DNA from: Streptococcus sp. zg-86 | Lineage (GTDB): Bacteria > Bacillota > Bacilli > Lactobacillales > Streptococcaceae | Reading direction: 5' to 3' | Assembly: GCF_017639855.1 (NCBI RefSeq) | Contig: NZ_CP072115.1 | Span: 124,001 to 188,000, forward strand | Length of the DNA: 64,000 bases | Part shown: one piece after another, positions 27,782 to 35,455 of the stretch | How positions within the stretch are numbered: position 1 is the stretch's first letter | Layout: every line of letters begins with the position of its first letter | Position numbers and translations under genes: made by a program | The notes under the pieces: model-generated | What the model was told of the DNA's origin: nothing | The model's input: only the letters and a program-made list of their open reading frames with translations | The model's database searches: none

Positions 27782-28701
27782 GACAAACAACAGAAATGCG
27801 TTTGGTATATAGCGACTTCCTTGCTGAAGTCGGTAAGGTTAATCAAGAAATTGCAGCCTTAGAAGCGGATTTATCAAGCTCAATGTCGACAAGTAAATTG
27901 CCGTCTATCCTTGGTGGACGTTATGTCAACGTTGGAATTATGGAGCAAGAAATGGTAGGGGTAGCAGCAGGGATGTCTATTTTAGGCTACAAACCTTATT
28001 TGCATACATTTGGTCCATTTGCCAGTCGCCGTGTCTTTGACCAAGTATTCTTATCACTAGGCTATGCTCAATTAAATGCGACAGTGATTGGTTCAGATGC
28101 GGGTGTATCAGCTGAAATGAATGGTGGCACACACATGCCATTTGAAGATCTTGGCTTGATGCGCTTGATTCCAAAAGCACGGATTTATGAAGTTAGTGAT
28201 GATATCCAATTCCGAGCAGTCTTGGATGAGACCTTGGAAACAGATGGTATGAAGTATATTCGAACCATTCGTAAAGCTCCAACAGCTATTTATCAAGGTG
28301 GCGAAGACTTTAGCAAGGGCTATTGTGTCTTGCGCGAAGGAGCAGCTGCGACAATTGTCGCAAGTGGAATCATGGTGGAGCAGGCTTTGAAAGCAGCAGA
28401 TTGCTTGGCAGAAGAAGGCATTGCGGTGCAAGTCATTGACCTCTTTCGAATGAAGCCAATCCATGAAGAGGTTCTGGGGTTGCTTGCAGGCAAGCCAGTG
28501 ATTACTGCAGAAAACCACAATCGTGTGGGTGGTCTTGGTAGTGCTGTTTGTGAATTAGCAAGTACCAGTCCAAATACTCCAGTTTACCGTGTCGGTGTCG
28601 ATGAATCCTTTGGTCAAGTGGGTCAACAAGCCTACCTCATGGATGTCTATGGTCTGACCGCAAAACACATCGTAGCTCAGGTCAAGGCAGTATTAGCTTA
28701 G
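27778..28701 (+). CDS. Transketolase, C-terminal subunit
   Basis: This 307-residue protein supplies the pyrimidine-binding and C-terminal domains of the split transketolase: VNVGIMEQEMVGVAAGMSI (about residues 49-67), the glutamate of IMEQE being the cofactor-activating residue, then HTFGPFASRRVFDQ, the acidic GTHMPFEDLGLMR segment and the C-terminal TAENHNRVGGLGSAV. It overlaps the N-half gene by four bases and closes the operon at a clear terminator. The carbon source is not identifiable from sequence. Confidence 0.92.
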   Translation: MRQTTEMRLVYSDFLAEVGKVNQEIAALEADLSSSMSTSKLPSILGGRYVNVGIMEQEMVGVAAGMSILGYKPYLHTFGPFASRRVFDQVFLSLGYAQLNATVIGSDAGVSAEMNGGTHMPFEDLGLMRLIPKARIYEVSDDIQFRAVLDETLETDGMKYIRTIRKAPTAIYQGGEDFSKGYCVLREGAAATIVASGIMVEQALKAADCLAEEGIAVQVIDLFRMKPIHEEVLGLLAGKPVITAENHNRVGGLGSAVCELASTSPNTPVYRVGVDESFGQVGQQAYLMDVYGLTAKHIVAQVKAVLA

Positions 28702-28711
28702 AAAAAACAAG

Positions 28712-28740
28712 AAATCAACCCCATACACGGGGTTGATTTT
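28712..28740 (+). terminator. PTS-transketolase operon terminator
   Basis: AAATCAACCCC and GGGGTTGATTT, a perfect 11-bp stem with a six-base loop and a final T. Confidence 0.9.
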
Positions 28741-28750
28741 GTGCTATAGT

Positions 28751-28815
28751 AGGGTGTGGGACTCAATCGTGGTTTCGAAGAAATCGATTATCCTCACTCC
28801 TTTCTAGGTTCGGGC
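28751..28815 (-). repeat. Family A intergenic repeat, copy 3 (inverted)
   Basis: AGGGTGTGGGACTCAATCGT, then GAAATCGATTATCCTCACTCC, then TTCGGGCT; reverse-complement match to the copies at 7138 and 53034. Confidence 0.78.
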
Positions 28816-28902
28816 TGAGCTTGGGACAAAAAGATTTTTACGTTAGAAATTCTATAATTTCATATAGTATCTTCTACTAGAACGCTGATTTATCAACGTT
28901 TT

Positions 28903-29184
28903 ATACTCGTCGAAAATCAAAATTTGACGTCGTTAACTCACCTTGCTTCAACAGTCCAGCGGACTGTTGAAGGTTGGAAATAAGGATTATGAAATAATCC
29001 TCGGCTAACACTAGTCCAGCGGACTTACGTTACCCCTGCGGTTTTTAGGACACAAGCTACGCTCGTTTTATCTATCACCTTCCACAATTCTCAATTGCAA
29101 GGGGCGAGCTGTGCTCGTTCTATTTCCAGCCTTCCACAATTCTCAATTGTGGAAGCTAGTCAGATTTTGATTTTTATAGAGTAT
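28903..29184. repeat. MITE-like element, family B, copy 2
   Basis: The left end ATACTCGTCGAAAATCAAAA and right end TTTTGATTTTTATAGAGTAT are inverted repeats. Inside are short palindromes such as CAACAGTCCAGCGGACTGTTG and TTCCACAATTCTCAATTGT with its partner GTGGAA. The internal CAACAGTCCAG and the ends are shared with 35046-35367, and the last 80 bases with 32149-32230. Confidence 0.75.
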
Positions 29185-29319
29185 GACAAACCAGATAATC
29201 CTCGCTTTTGATTTCCAAGCTCAGGTCTCAATCGTCACCCCCCTGACTATTGATATGCGCTAAATGGTTAAATCTACAAAAATAATGAAATCAGGGACTT
29301 TTGGTTCAGATTTTTTGTG

Positions 29320-29883
29320 CTATAGTAATGTTGCTTTAGCACTTCTTTGCATTTCCCATTCTTCTCTAAGAATGCCGTATTTGACGGAGTCGTAATAGAC
29401 ACCTTGCCAGTAGCGGACTTTGCGGATTTGGGCTTCTTTGATCATACCCAATTTTTCAGCTACTCTCATCATGCGTTTGTTGCCGCTCCAAGTTGTCAGA
29501 CCGATATGTTCTAGCTCTGGCATGGTAGCAAAGATATGCTCTATCCAAAGTGTTAAGGCCTGAGTGCCATAGCCATCGTTCCAGTAGGCGGGATCATAGA
29601 TGATGATTCCTATTTCGAGCCACCGAGTTTCCTCGTTTTCCCAATAGTAGGAGAGCATGCCAATTGGCTTTTCACCTATAAAAATTCCCTGGACTCTTGG
29701 TAATCGTAGGAAAGGATATTCGTTCCCTTCTTTAAAGACTTCAAATTTGTCATAAGCTTGGTAATCATCAAAATAAGGAGCGTCCCATTTTTTCCATTCA
29801 GGGTCAGCTGCTCGAAAGCCGATTTCCCAAATTTGCTTGAGATCGCCCTCTGTAAAGGATTTTAAGTGGAGTTTGTTCATCAT
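29320..29883 (-). CDS. GNAT family N-acetyltransferase (RimJ/RimL-like)
   Basis: The 187-residue protein fits Acetyltransf_3: an N-terminal LKSFTEGDLKQIWEI, mid-protein WLEIGIIIYDPAYWNDGYGT that forms the acetyl-CoA pyrophosphate loop, and the HIGLTTWSGNKRMMRVAEKLG helix. The substrate is unknown. AAGGAG lies seven bases before the chosen ATG, and an extended -10 (TGCTATACT on the minus strand, 29917-29912) is upstream. Its stop codon lies inside the direct repeat copy at 29313-29327, so its C-terminus may have been altered by the insertion. Confidence 0.8.
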   Translation of the reverse strand: MMNKLHLKSFTEGDLKQIWEIGFRAADPEWKKWDAPYFDDYQAYDKFEVFKEGNEYPFLRLPRVQGIFIGEKPIGMLSYYWENEETRWLEIGIIIYDPAYWNDGYGTQALTLWIEHIFATMPELEHIGLTTWSGNKRMMRVAEKLGMIKEAQIRKVRYWQGVYYDSVKYGILREEWEMQRSAKATLL

Positions 29884-29968
29884 TGTGTTTCTCCTTGCTG
29901 TTACTACTAGTAGTATAGCATATGATGGGAAGCTTTGCCTTTGGTATGAACAAATTCTGAAAAAAGTA

Positions 29969-29977
29969 TGCTATACT
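29969..29977 (+). promoter_or_regulatory. Extended -10 promoter of the two-component operon
   Basis: TGCTATACT, 33 bases before the response regulator start. A divergent copy of the same extended -10 faces the GNAT gene at 29912-29920. Confidence 0.6.
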
Positions 29978-30009
29978 AAAATAAATAGAGAATACCGTGA
30001 GGAAATCCC

Positions 30010-30711
30010 ATGTATAAGATTTTGGTAATAGATGATGATCTGGAAATTTTGAAATTGATTCGAACGATTTTAGAGATGAAGAACTTTTCTGTTACTACTC
30101 GTCAGGAAGTGTCATTGCCCATTGATCCAAAAGCCTTTAAGGGGTTTGATTTGATTTTGTTGGATGTGATGTTGCAACAAACGGATGGTCTTGCGATTTG
30201 TAGAGCGATTCGGCAAGAAGTGGATACACCGATTGTCTTTGTCAGTGCTAGGGATACGGAAGAAGATATTGTCAAAGGACTGCAGTTAGGTGGGGATGAC
30301 TATATTACGAAACCTTTTGGGGTCAAACAACTGAGCGCAAAAGTGGAGGCTCATCTGAGAAGAGAGGTGCGAACTCGACAGGCTCAAGATAGATATGAGC
30401 AGGTCGTTCGTGAACTGGGTGCTGTCAGCTTTTTCTTGGAAGAGAAACAAGTTAGTATTAGGGGACAGGTCTTGCCTCTAACGCAACGAGAGTATGCTAT
30501 TTTAGAGTTGCTTTCTCGTTATCCACAAAAAGTCTTTACACGAGAAGAAATCTATGAACAGGTCTATGATGAAGAGGCGGATGCTCTGTTTCATTCTATT
30601 TCAGAATATATCTATCAGATTCGGACAAAATTTGCGCCACACGGTGTCAATCCAATTAAAACGATCAGAGGGATAGGGTATCAATATGCAGATGACACAC
30701 TACTCCATTAA
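30010..30711 (+). CDS. OmpR-family response regulator
   Basis: The 233-residue regulator has a receiver domain with the acidic pair at DDD (residues 8-10), phospho-acceptor Asp52 in LILLDVML, the conserved threonine/serine FVSARD and lysine in YITKPF, and a C-terminal winged helix with LTQREYAILELL and RGIGYQY. It overlaps its kinase gene by 26 bases. The kinase has only a short sensor, as in systems that detect antimicrobial peptides or envelope damage; the signal and regulon are unknown. Confidence 0.92.
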   Translation: MYKILVIDDDLEILKLIRTILEMKNFSVTTRQEVSLPIDPKAFKGFDLILLDVMLQQTDGLAICRAIRQEVDTPIVFVSARDTEEDIVKGLQLGGDDYITKPFGVKQLSAKVEAHLRREVRTRQAQDRYEQVVRELGAVSFFLEEKQVSIRGQVLPLTQREYAILELLSRYPQKVFTREEIYEQVYDEEADALFHSISEYIYQIRTKFAPHGVNPIKTIRGIGYQYADDTLLH

Positions 30712-32044
30712 ACACCGAGTTCTACGAAGTGTAGGAGAAATCGCCATTGGGACAATTATGCAGCTTATCGGTCTAATTGGCTTGTCTTATTTGCTCATTA
30801 TGACGCAGCAAGTAATCGTTACCGATGGTCAGTTGGCTGTTTCGATTGATGAACACGCTACTGTTCAGGGCATTCGTGACCAGATCGATCCATTTTTTTA
30901 TGATTATGCTGTGTTTGATCAAGCAACTGGTGAGCTTCTTGCAGGACGTTATCAAGAGGGAGAATTGAAACAGTATCAAGCTGTTTTTAAGAATCAAAAG
31001 GATGCTATACATCGGTCTGCAGCCTATGTTCCTTATTCCAACCGGCAACTCACTCTTGTGCTTCGTGAACCTCTGCTACCTGAATTTACCAATCCTAGTC
31101 TTCGTTTTATTTCGTGGAATGTCTTTAGTTATGTTCTTTTTTTCATTGGCGAATGCCTAATCGTCACTTGGTCTATTCTACGCTTGATACAGGAGTTTGT
31201 ACACCATTTTCAAGCGGTACGAAGCATTTCCTTGAGTATGGGCAAACCGCAGATATCAGATCAAGCCTTCCAAGCAAGATTACTAGAGTTTGACGAAATT
31301 TTACGAACGTTGGAGGAAAAAAGTCATGAATTAGCGCAATTACTGGAGGCGGAACGACAGGAAAAAAGAGATTTGTCCTTTCAAGTGGCTGCCCTATCTC
31401 ATGATGTTAAAACTCCTTTAACCGTCTTAAAAGGGAATTTGGAATTGCTAGAGATGACTGCCTTGACAGATCAACAGGCTCGGTTTGTTGAATCAATGGG
31501 GTATAGTCTTGCAATCTTTGAACGGTATTTTCAGTCCATGCTGTCTTACACGCGCCTCTTGTATGAAGACAGAGATAATCGAGAACACATCGTTCTAGCA
31601 GAGTTGTTGGACGATATACAGATTGAGCTAAGGGATATGCTGGAGCAAAAGAAGATTGATTTTCAAATCATCAATGAAGTGGAGTCAATTGTCTTTTTGG
31701 GAAATGCCTTTTTAGTACACCGTGCTTTGATGAATATTCTAGTCAATGCTGTCCAATATGGGGCAGATAGTGGACGGATTAGCTTGACCATTTGTCGTCA
31801 AGCTACGTATCTTTTGTTTAAAATTTGGAATAATGGCGCCCCTTTTTCAGCAGCCGCTCTGAAACAGGGAACCAATTTATTTTTTACCGAAGACGGTGGA
31901 CGAAGCGGCAGACATTATGGTATTGGACTAGCTTTTGCCCAAGGAGTGGCCAAGCGTCATCAGGGTTATGTGCAATTGCATAATCCCTCAACTGGAGGTG
32001 CAGAAGTGATAGTGGCTATTGAGAAGAGAGAAGTGAACCCCTAG
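30686..32044 (+). CDS. Sensor histidine kinase
   Basis: The 452-residue kinase has a transmembrane segment at about residues 15-38, an extracellular region of about 105 residues, a second membrane segment near 148-172, a linker with coiled-coil features, the H-box SHDVKTPLTVLKG with His239, and the ATPase region with the N-box VHRALMNILVNAVQY and G-box GRHYGIGLAFAQG. It partners the response regulator just upstream. A terminator stem begins within its last codons. Confidence 0.9.
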   Translation: MQMTHYSIKHRVLRSVGEIAIGTIMQLIGLIGLSYLLIMTQQVIVTDGQLAVSIDEHATVQGIRDQIDPFFYDYAVFDQATGELLAGRYQEGELKQYQAVFKNQKDAIHRSAAYVPYSNRQLTLVLREPLLPEFTNPSLRFISWNVFSYVLFFIGECLIVTWSILRLIQEFVHHFQAVRSISLSMGKPQISDQAFQARLLEFDEILRTLEEKSHELAQLLEAERQEKRDLSFQVAALSHDVKTPLTVLKGNLELLEMTALTDQQARFVESMGYSLAIFERYFQSMLSYTRLLYEDRDNREHIVLAELLDDIQIELRDMLEQKKIDFQIINEVESIVFLGNAFLVHRALMNILVNAVQYGADSGRISLTICRQATYLLFKIWNNGAPFSAAALKQGTNLFFTEDGGRSGRHYGIGLAFAQGVAKRHQGYVQLHNPSTGGAEVIVAIEKREVNP

Positions 32045-32073
32045 GAATCGTCATACTCCTAGGGGTTTTATTT
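32036..32073 (+). terminator. Terminator of the two-component operon
   Basis: AACCCCTAGGA/TCCTAGGGGTT, a perfect 11-bp stem followed by TTTATTTT; its left arm overlaps the kinase stop codon. Confidence 0.92.
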
Positions 32074-32074
32074 T

Positions 32075-32148
32075 CTAACCTTAAAACTACAGAAATTTAA
32101 ATATTGTTGTAATGTTTTTCTGAATTGTGAGGTTTGTCTACATTCTGA
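32075..32148 (+). repeat. 74-bp dispersed repeat, copy 1
   Basis: Starts CTAACCTTAAAACTACAGAA and ends GAGGTTTGTCTACATTCTGA. The same sequence with few differences is at 53180-53254. Confidence 0.85.
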
Positions 32149-32230
32149 GACGAGCTATGCCCGCTCTATTTCTTACCTTCCACAATTCTCAATTGTGGAA
32201 GCTAGTCAGATTTTGATTTTTATAGAGTAT
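32149..32230. repeat. Truncated family B element
   Basis: Matches the right-hand part of the element at 28903-29184, with 55 bases essentially identical (CCTTCCACAATTCTCAATTG through TTTTTATAGAGTAT). The left end is missing; it abuts the 74-bp repeat. Confidence 0.75.
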
Positions 32231-32287
32231 TAATTACCCCTATGGGCAGAAAAGAGAACTGCTGTTTTGTTCGCAATAAAAGTATAA

Positions 32288-32314
32288 AACCCAGCTCATT
32301 TCCAGAGCTGGGTT
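32288..32314. terminator. Terminator of the YrdC-domain gene
   Basis: AACCCAGCTC/GAGCTGGGTT with an A-rich left flank, which is a T run for the minus-strand gene. Confidence 0.85.
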
Positions 32315-32335
32315 GACTTGTTTTTATGAAAAAAC

Positions 32336-33121
32336 TTAGTAATATTCACCTTGGCGGTAGTCCCATGAGTTGAAGTGGTCAGACAGGTGCATCATGATTT
32401 TATGAATATCAAGACCTTTACGAATGACGACAGGGCATGGAGAAATCGAACGGCTGTCCTTTCCTTGCTCTGGGATGAGCTTGCCATCGGCGTCTACCAT
32501 AGAAACCATGACCCCTTGTTCATAACGGGTTTCAATGGTCTTGTCAGGCTGGATAGAAGCTACATAATCGTCTGCTTCGATAACAAGATCAACTTTTGCT
32601 TCGATACGCTCACCGATTCCTTCGACCTTCCCACGGTTTCCTTTACCAGACGGATTCGCAGAAGAAGCGTAGACCATACGACCTTCTTTTTCCCACATTG
32701 CTTTGGCAATTTGCTCGCCGGCAACACCAAATTTGATGACAAAGCAGGAAGTTCCACGACTATCTGTCATCAATTCCTCGCGACCATCGCCGTAGGCTTT
32801 GAGTTTTGCATAGGCCTCTTCACGCCAAGGAAGGATACAACCAAGCAAAATATCTTCGTCCCAATGCTTTTGGTAGAAGGCATCAATTTCAGGAGTCATT
32901 TGCGCTAATTCACGGAGTTCTTCCATGCTGCCACATAAGACGACTCCAGGCTTATTGCGTTTGCGTTCCTTGGCATCAAATTTTCGTTCCAAACCAGCCT
33001 TATCAGCGGTCATGATAATATAGCCAACCTTGGTAGGGCAGACAATCACGCCCCCTTCTCCTTTGATAATGTCAAGTCCTTCTTGTGACAGTTGTCCGTC
33101 CCAGTGGATTTGTTTCGTCAT
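32336..33121 (-). CDS. Sua5/YciO/YrdC/YwlC-domain protein
   Basis: The 261-residue protein has the YrdC fold signature: GGVIVCPTKVGYIIMTAD near residue 25, KERKRNKPGVVLCG near 50 and the late MVYASSANPSGKGN segment. Sua5/TsaC enzymes make threonylcarbamoyl-AMP for tRNA t6A, but this protein lacks the C-terminal Sua5 domain and carries its own C-terminal extension, so it may be a paralogue with another role. The start at 33121 has AAGGAG nine bases upstream; a longer frame runs through the promoter and the CodY-like box and is rejected. Confidence 0.75.
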   Translation of the reverse strand: MTKQIHWDGQLSQEGLDIIKGEGGVIVCPTKVGYIIMTADKAGLERKFDAKERKRNKPGVVLCGSMEELRELAQMTPEIDAFYQKHWDEDILLGCILPWREEAYAKLKAYGDGREELMTDSRGTSCFVIKFGVAGEQIAKAMWEKEGRMVYASSANPSGKGNRGKVEGIGERIEAKVDLVIEADDYVASIQPDKTIETRYEQGVMVSMVDADGKLIPEQGKDSRSISPCPVVIRKGLDIHKIMMHLSDHFNSWDYRQGEYY

Positions 33122-33141
33122 ACGGTCAATCTCCTTGTCTA

Positions 33142-33156
33142 AATTTTCAGATAATT
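33142..33156 (-). promoter_or_regulatory. CodY-box-like operator
   Basis: AATTTTCAGATAATT differs from the CodY consensus AATTTTCWGAAAATT at one base. It covers the predicted transcription start of the YrdC-domain gene, a position that would repress. Confidence 0.65.
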
Positions 33157-33158
33157 CA

Positions 33159-33186
33159 ATTATATCAGAATTTTTGTGAAAATCAA
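33159..33186 (-). promoter_or_regulatory. Promoter of the YrdC-domain gene
   Basis: Minus-strand TTGATT (33186-33181), 16-base spacer, TGATATAAT with -10 at 33164-33159. Confidence 0.65.
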
Positions 33187-33317
33187 GCCTGTTTGCAAAA
33201 TCAAAAAATGAGAAATCAGTATTGCTTGAATAAAATGATAGACTTTGGTATACGAGTAGTAAAATAATGAGGACGGTCATCTAAAAATTCAATTCATGAA
33301 AATTTCAAAAAATATTC

Positions 33318-33345
33318 TTGCCTTTTTTCATTTTTTCGTTATACT
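33318..33345 (+). promoter_or_regulatory. Promoter of the glycine riboswitch transcript
   Basis: TTGCCT (33318-33323), 16-base spacer, TATACT (33340-33345), about 130 bases upstream of the aptamer core. Confidence 0.6.
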
Positions 33346-33480
33346 AGTAAGTAACGCAATTGTCTGTTTGGTTCACTTTCGTAGGAAGTAACGAGGTCGT
33401 ATGGTGGATTAGATAGATGATATAAACAAATACCGGTTGACGTCTCATAGGAGGATTTGACTCCAACTGTGAGAAAGACG

Positions 33481-33564
33481 GAACTCTGGAGAGACCGTAA
33501 TGGCGCCGAAGGGGCAAGGTGATGTGTTAGTACGTCACTCAAACTCTCAGGCAAAAGGACAGAG
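33481..33564 (+). ncRNA. Glycine riboswitch aptamer (gcvT element)
   Basis: The conserved core is plain: GAACTCTGGAGAGACCG, then GGCGCCGAAGGGGCAAG, then AAACTCTCAGGCAAAAGGAC and AGAG. Only one full aptamer is seen. An upstream hairpin (about 33440-33480, GGAG-loop-CTCC inside CGTCT/AGACG) could be a helper or ghost aptamer. A terminator follows at 33662, so glycine binding probably permits or stops readthrough into the transporter gene. Confidence 0.92.
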
Positions 33565-33661
33565 CATAGGAACGTGGAAGAGAACTTTCCCCTAGGCTAG
33601 TTGGTAAAATGACTGCTGATGATACAAAAAATCGCAGCATCATTCTCATTATGGTTGAAAC

Positions 33662-33695
33662 AGAGTTTGACAGTTATGGTCAGGCTCTTTTGTTT
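33662..33695 (+). terminator. Riboswitch-controlled terminator
   Basis: AGAGTTTGAC pairs with GTCAGGCTCT (two wobbles) and is followed by TTTTGTTT, 30 bases before the transporter start. Confidence 0.7.
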
Positions 33696-33724
33696 GTCAT
33701 AGATTAGAATATGGAGGAGATAGG

Positions 33725-35056
33725 ATGTTAGAAATCTTACAGCGTGTCAATAGTTTGGTCTGGGGAGCTCCTTTACTGATGTTGTTGGTGGGAACAGGGG
33801 TTTATTTTACCTTTCGGTTAGGGCTTTTTCAGGTCAGAAAACTGCCACGAGCCTTTGGGCTTGTCGTAGCAGATGATCGGAGTGGTCAGGGAGATGTGTC
33901 TAGTTTTGCAGCACTTTGTACGGCTCTGGCAGCAACGGTTGGAACAGGAAACATTGTCGGAGTAGCGACTGCCATTAAAACGGGTGGTCCAGGAGCCCTC
34001 TTTTGGATGTGGGTTGCAGCCTTTTTTGGAATGGCAACCAAGTATGCAGAAGGCTTTTTGGCAATTAAATATCGGACAAAAGATGCTAACGGTCAGGTAG
34101 CTGGAGGTCCCATGCACTACATCACACTTGGTATGGGTAAAAAATGGAAGCCTTTGGCTGGCTTCTTTGCGATTTCAGGCGTTCTAGTGGCTTTTCTTGG
34201 GATTGGAACCTTTGCACAGGTCAATTCGATTACTTCTTCCTTGGAAAATAGCTTTGCCTTTTCTCCTCAGATTGTGAGTATCATTCTGGCAGTCATTGTA
34301 GCAGTCATTATTTTTGGTGGAATTGAGTCTATCTCTAGTGTCTCAACTAAGGTAGTTCCTTTTATGGCCCTCTTATATATTGTAGCAACAGTGGCTTTGT
34401 TAGCTGTGAATGCCAATCAATTATTACCTACCCTTGGCTTAGTCGTGAAAAGTGCCTTTACACCAAGTGCGGCTCTAGGTGGTTTTGCAGGAGCTAGCGT
34501 GCGTGCAGCAATCCAAAATGGGATTGCCCGAGGCGTTTTTTCAAATGAATCAGGGCTTGGTTCAGCTCCAATTGCAGCAGCGGCAGCCAAGTCCAATCAG
34601 CCAGTCGAACAGGGCTTGATTTCCATGATTGGAACCTTTATTGATACTATTATTATCTGTAGCTTGACTGGCTTGTCTATTTTGGTAACAGGTCAATGGA
34701 CAGTAGCAGGATTAGAAGGTGCGCCGTTGACACAGGCAGCTTTTGCAACCTTTTTTGGTACTCCAGGATCCCTTGCTCTAACTTTTAGCTTGGTTCTCTT
34801 TGCCTTTACAACCATTTTAGGGTGGAGTTATTATGGAGAACGCTGTTTTGAATTTCTCTTTGGGACACGGTTTATCTTGCTCTATCGTATCATCTTTATT
34901 GCCATGGTGGCCTTGGGCGGATTTCTCCAGTTGGAAGTGATTTGGATCATCGCTGATATTGTCAATGGATTAATGGCTCTGCCGAATTTGATTGCGCTAC
35001 TAGCCTTATCGCCAATCATTATTCGTGAAACAAGGAAATATTTTAATACTCTATAG
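33725..35056 (+). CDS. AGCS-family sodium:glycine/alanine symporter
   Basis: The 443-residue protein has about eleven hydrophobic segments and the family signatures AATVGTGNIVGVATAI near residue 71, GGPMHYITLGMGKKWKP near residue 128 and the NESGLGSAPIAAAAA loop near residue 275. AGCS proteins import alanine or glycine with sodium. The glycine riboswitch upstream makes glycine the likely substrate. GGAGATAGG precedes the ATG. The final codons and the TAG stop are formed by the left terminus of a family B element (35046-35367). Confidence 0.9.
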   Translation: MLEILQRVNSLVWGAPLLMLLVGTGVYFTFRLGLFQVRKLPRAFGLVVADDRSGQGDVSSFAALCTALAATVGTGNIVGVATAIKTGGPGALFWMWVAAFFGMATKYAEGFLAIKYRTKDANGQVAGGPMHYITLGMGKKWKPLAGFFAISGVLVAFLGIGTFAQVNSITSSLENSFAFSPQIVSIILAVIVAVIIFGGIESISSVSTKVVPFMALLYIVATVALLAVNANQLLPTLGLVVKSAFTPSAALGGFAGASVRAAIQNGIARGVFSNESGLGSAPIAAAAAKSNQPVEQGLISMIGTFIDTIIICSLTGLSILVTGQWTVAGLEGAPLTQAAFATFFGTPGSLALTFSLVLFAFTTILGWSYYGERCFEFLFGTRFILLYRIIFIAMVALGGFLQLEVIWIIADIVNGLMALPNLIALLALSPIIIRETRKYFNTL

Positions 35057-35367
35057 AAATCAAAAATAGCAAATTTGAAAACATTCAAGGCGTAATACTT
35101 ACTAACTTCAAAAATAGCTATTTCATCTTAAACTATCTACTCTTTAAGAAAACGGTACGAACGAAGTGAGCCAAAGATGATGCATTCGAAATAGTGGAAT
35201 GACTAGCAACAGCAAGGTAGTTGCTAGTCACGGAATTTTTGAGATCTTAGGATCAAGATTGCTCCAACAGTCCAGTAGACTGTTTGGGGTCGGCAATACA
35301 AGATTGCTTGCGACCGTGCTATTTAAGAAAGCATTCCCAAATGCTAACTTTGCTTTTCATTGAGTAT
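35046..35367. repeat. MITE-like element, family B, copy 3
   Basis: Left terminus ATACTCTATAGAAATCAAAA and right terminus TTTGCTTTTCATTGAGTAT. The interior holds the palindromes TGACTAGCAAC/GTTGCTAGTCA (about 35201-35235) and CAACAGTCCAGTAGACTGTT. It has no reading frame. It runs from inside the end of the transporter gene almost to the mscS promoter. Confidence 0.75.
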
Positions 35368-35424
35368 AAGCAATAATAGCTCAGAAAAGTCCTTTGTTTT
35401 ATTAAGAAATGGCTGACTTGTCTA

Positions 35425-35433
35425 TGGTATAAT
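35425..35433 (+). promoter_or_regulatory. mscS extended -10 promoter
   Basis: TGGTATAAT, 23 bases before the start; AAAGGAGG is at 35443-35450. Confidence 0.65.
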
Positions 35434-35455
35434 AACAGATAGAAAGGAGGGCGTG

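Larger units (their letters stand above)
28737..29327. repeat. Repeat block bracketed by a 15-bp direct repeat
   Basis: TTTTGTGCTATAGTA occurs at 28737-28751 and 29313-29327. The 560 bases between hold a family A repeat, a family B element and a decayed family A fragment (ATAATCCTCGCTTTT near 29195), with no gene. The right copy contains the stop codon of the minus-strand GNAT gene. Confidence 0.75.

Noticed and set aside
28702..29319. Insertion sequence with transposase
   Set aside because: Only short non-coding repeats are present and no transposase frame or remnant could be recognised.
32375..32908. Plus-strand gene opposite the YrdC-domain gene
   Set aside because: It is an antisense shadow without ribosome binding site or family features; the minus-strand gene explains the open frame.
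33122..33280. Hydrophobic N-terminal extension of the YrdC-domain protein
   Set aside because: The region holds the promoter and the CodY-like box, and AAGGAG marks the start at 33121.
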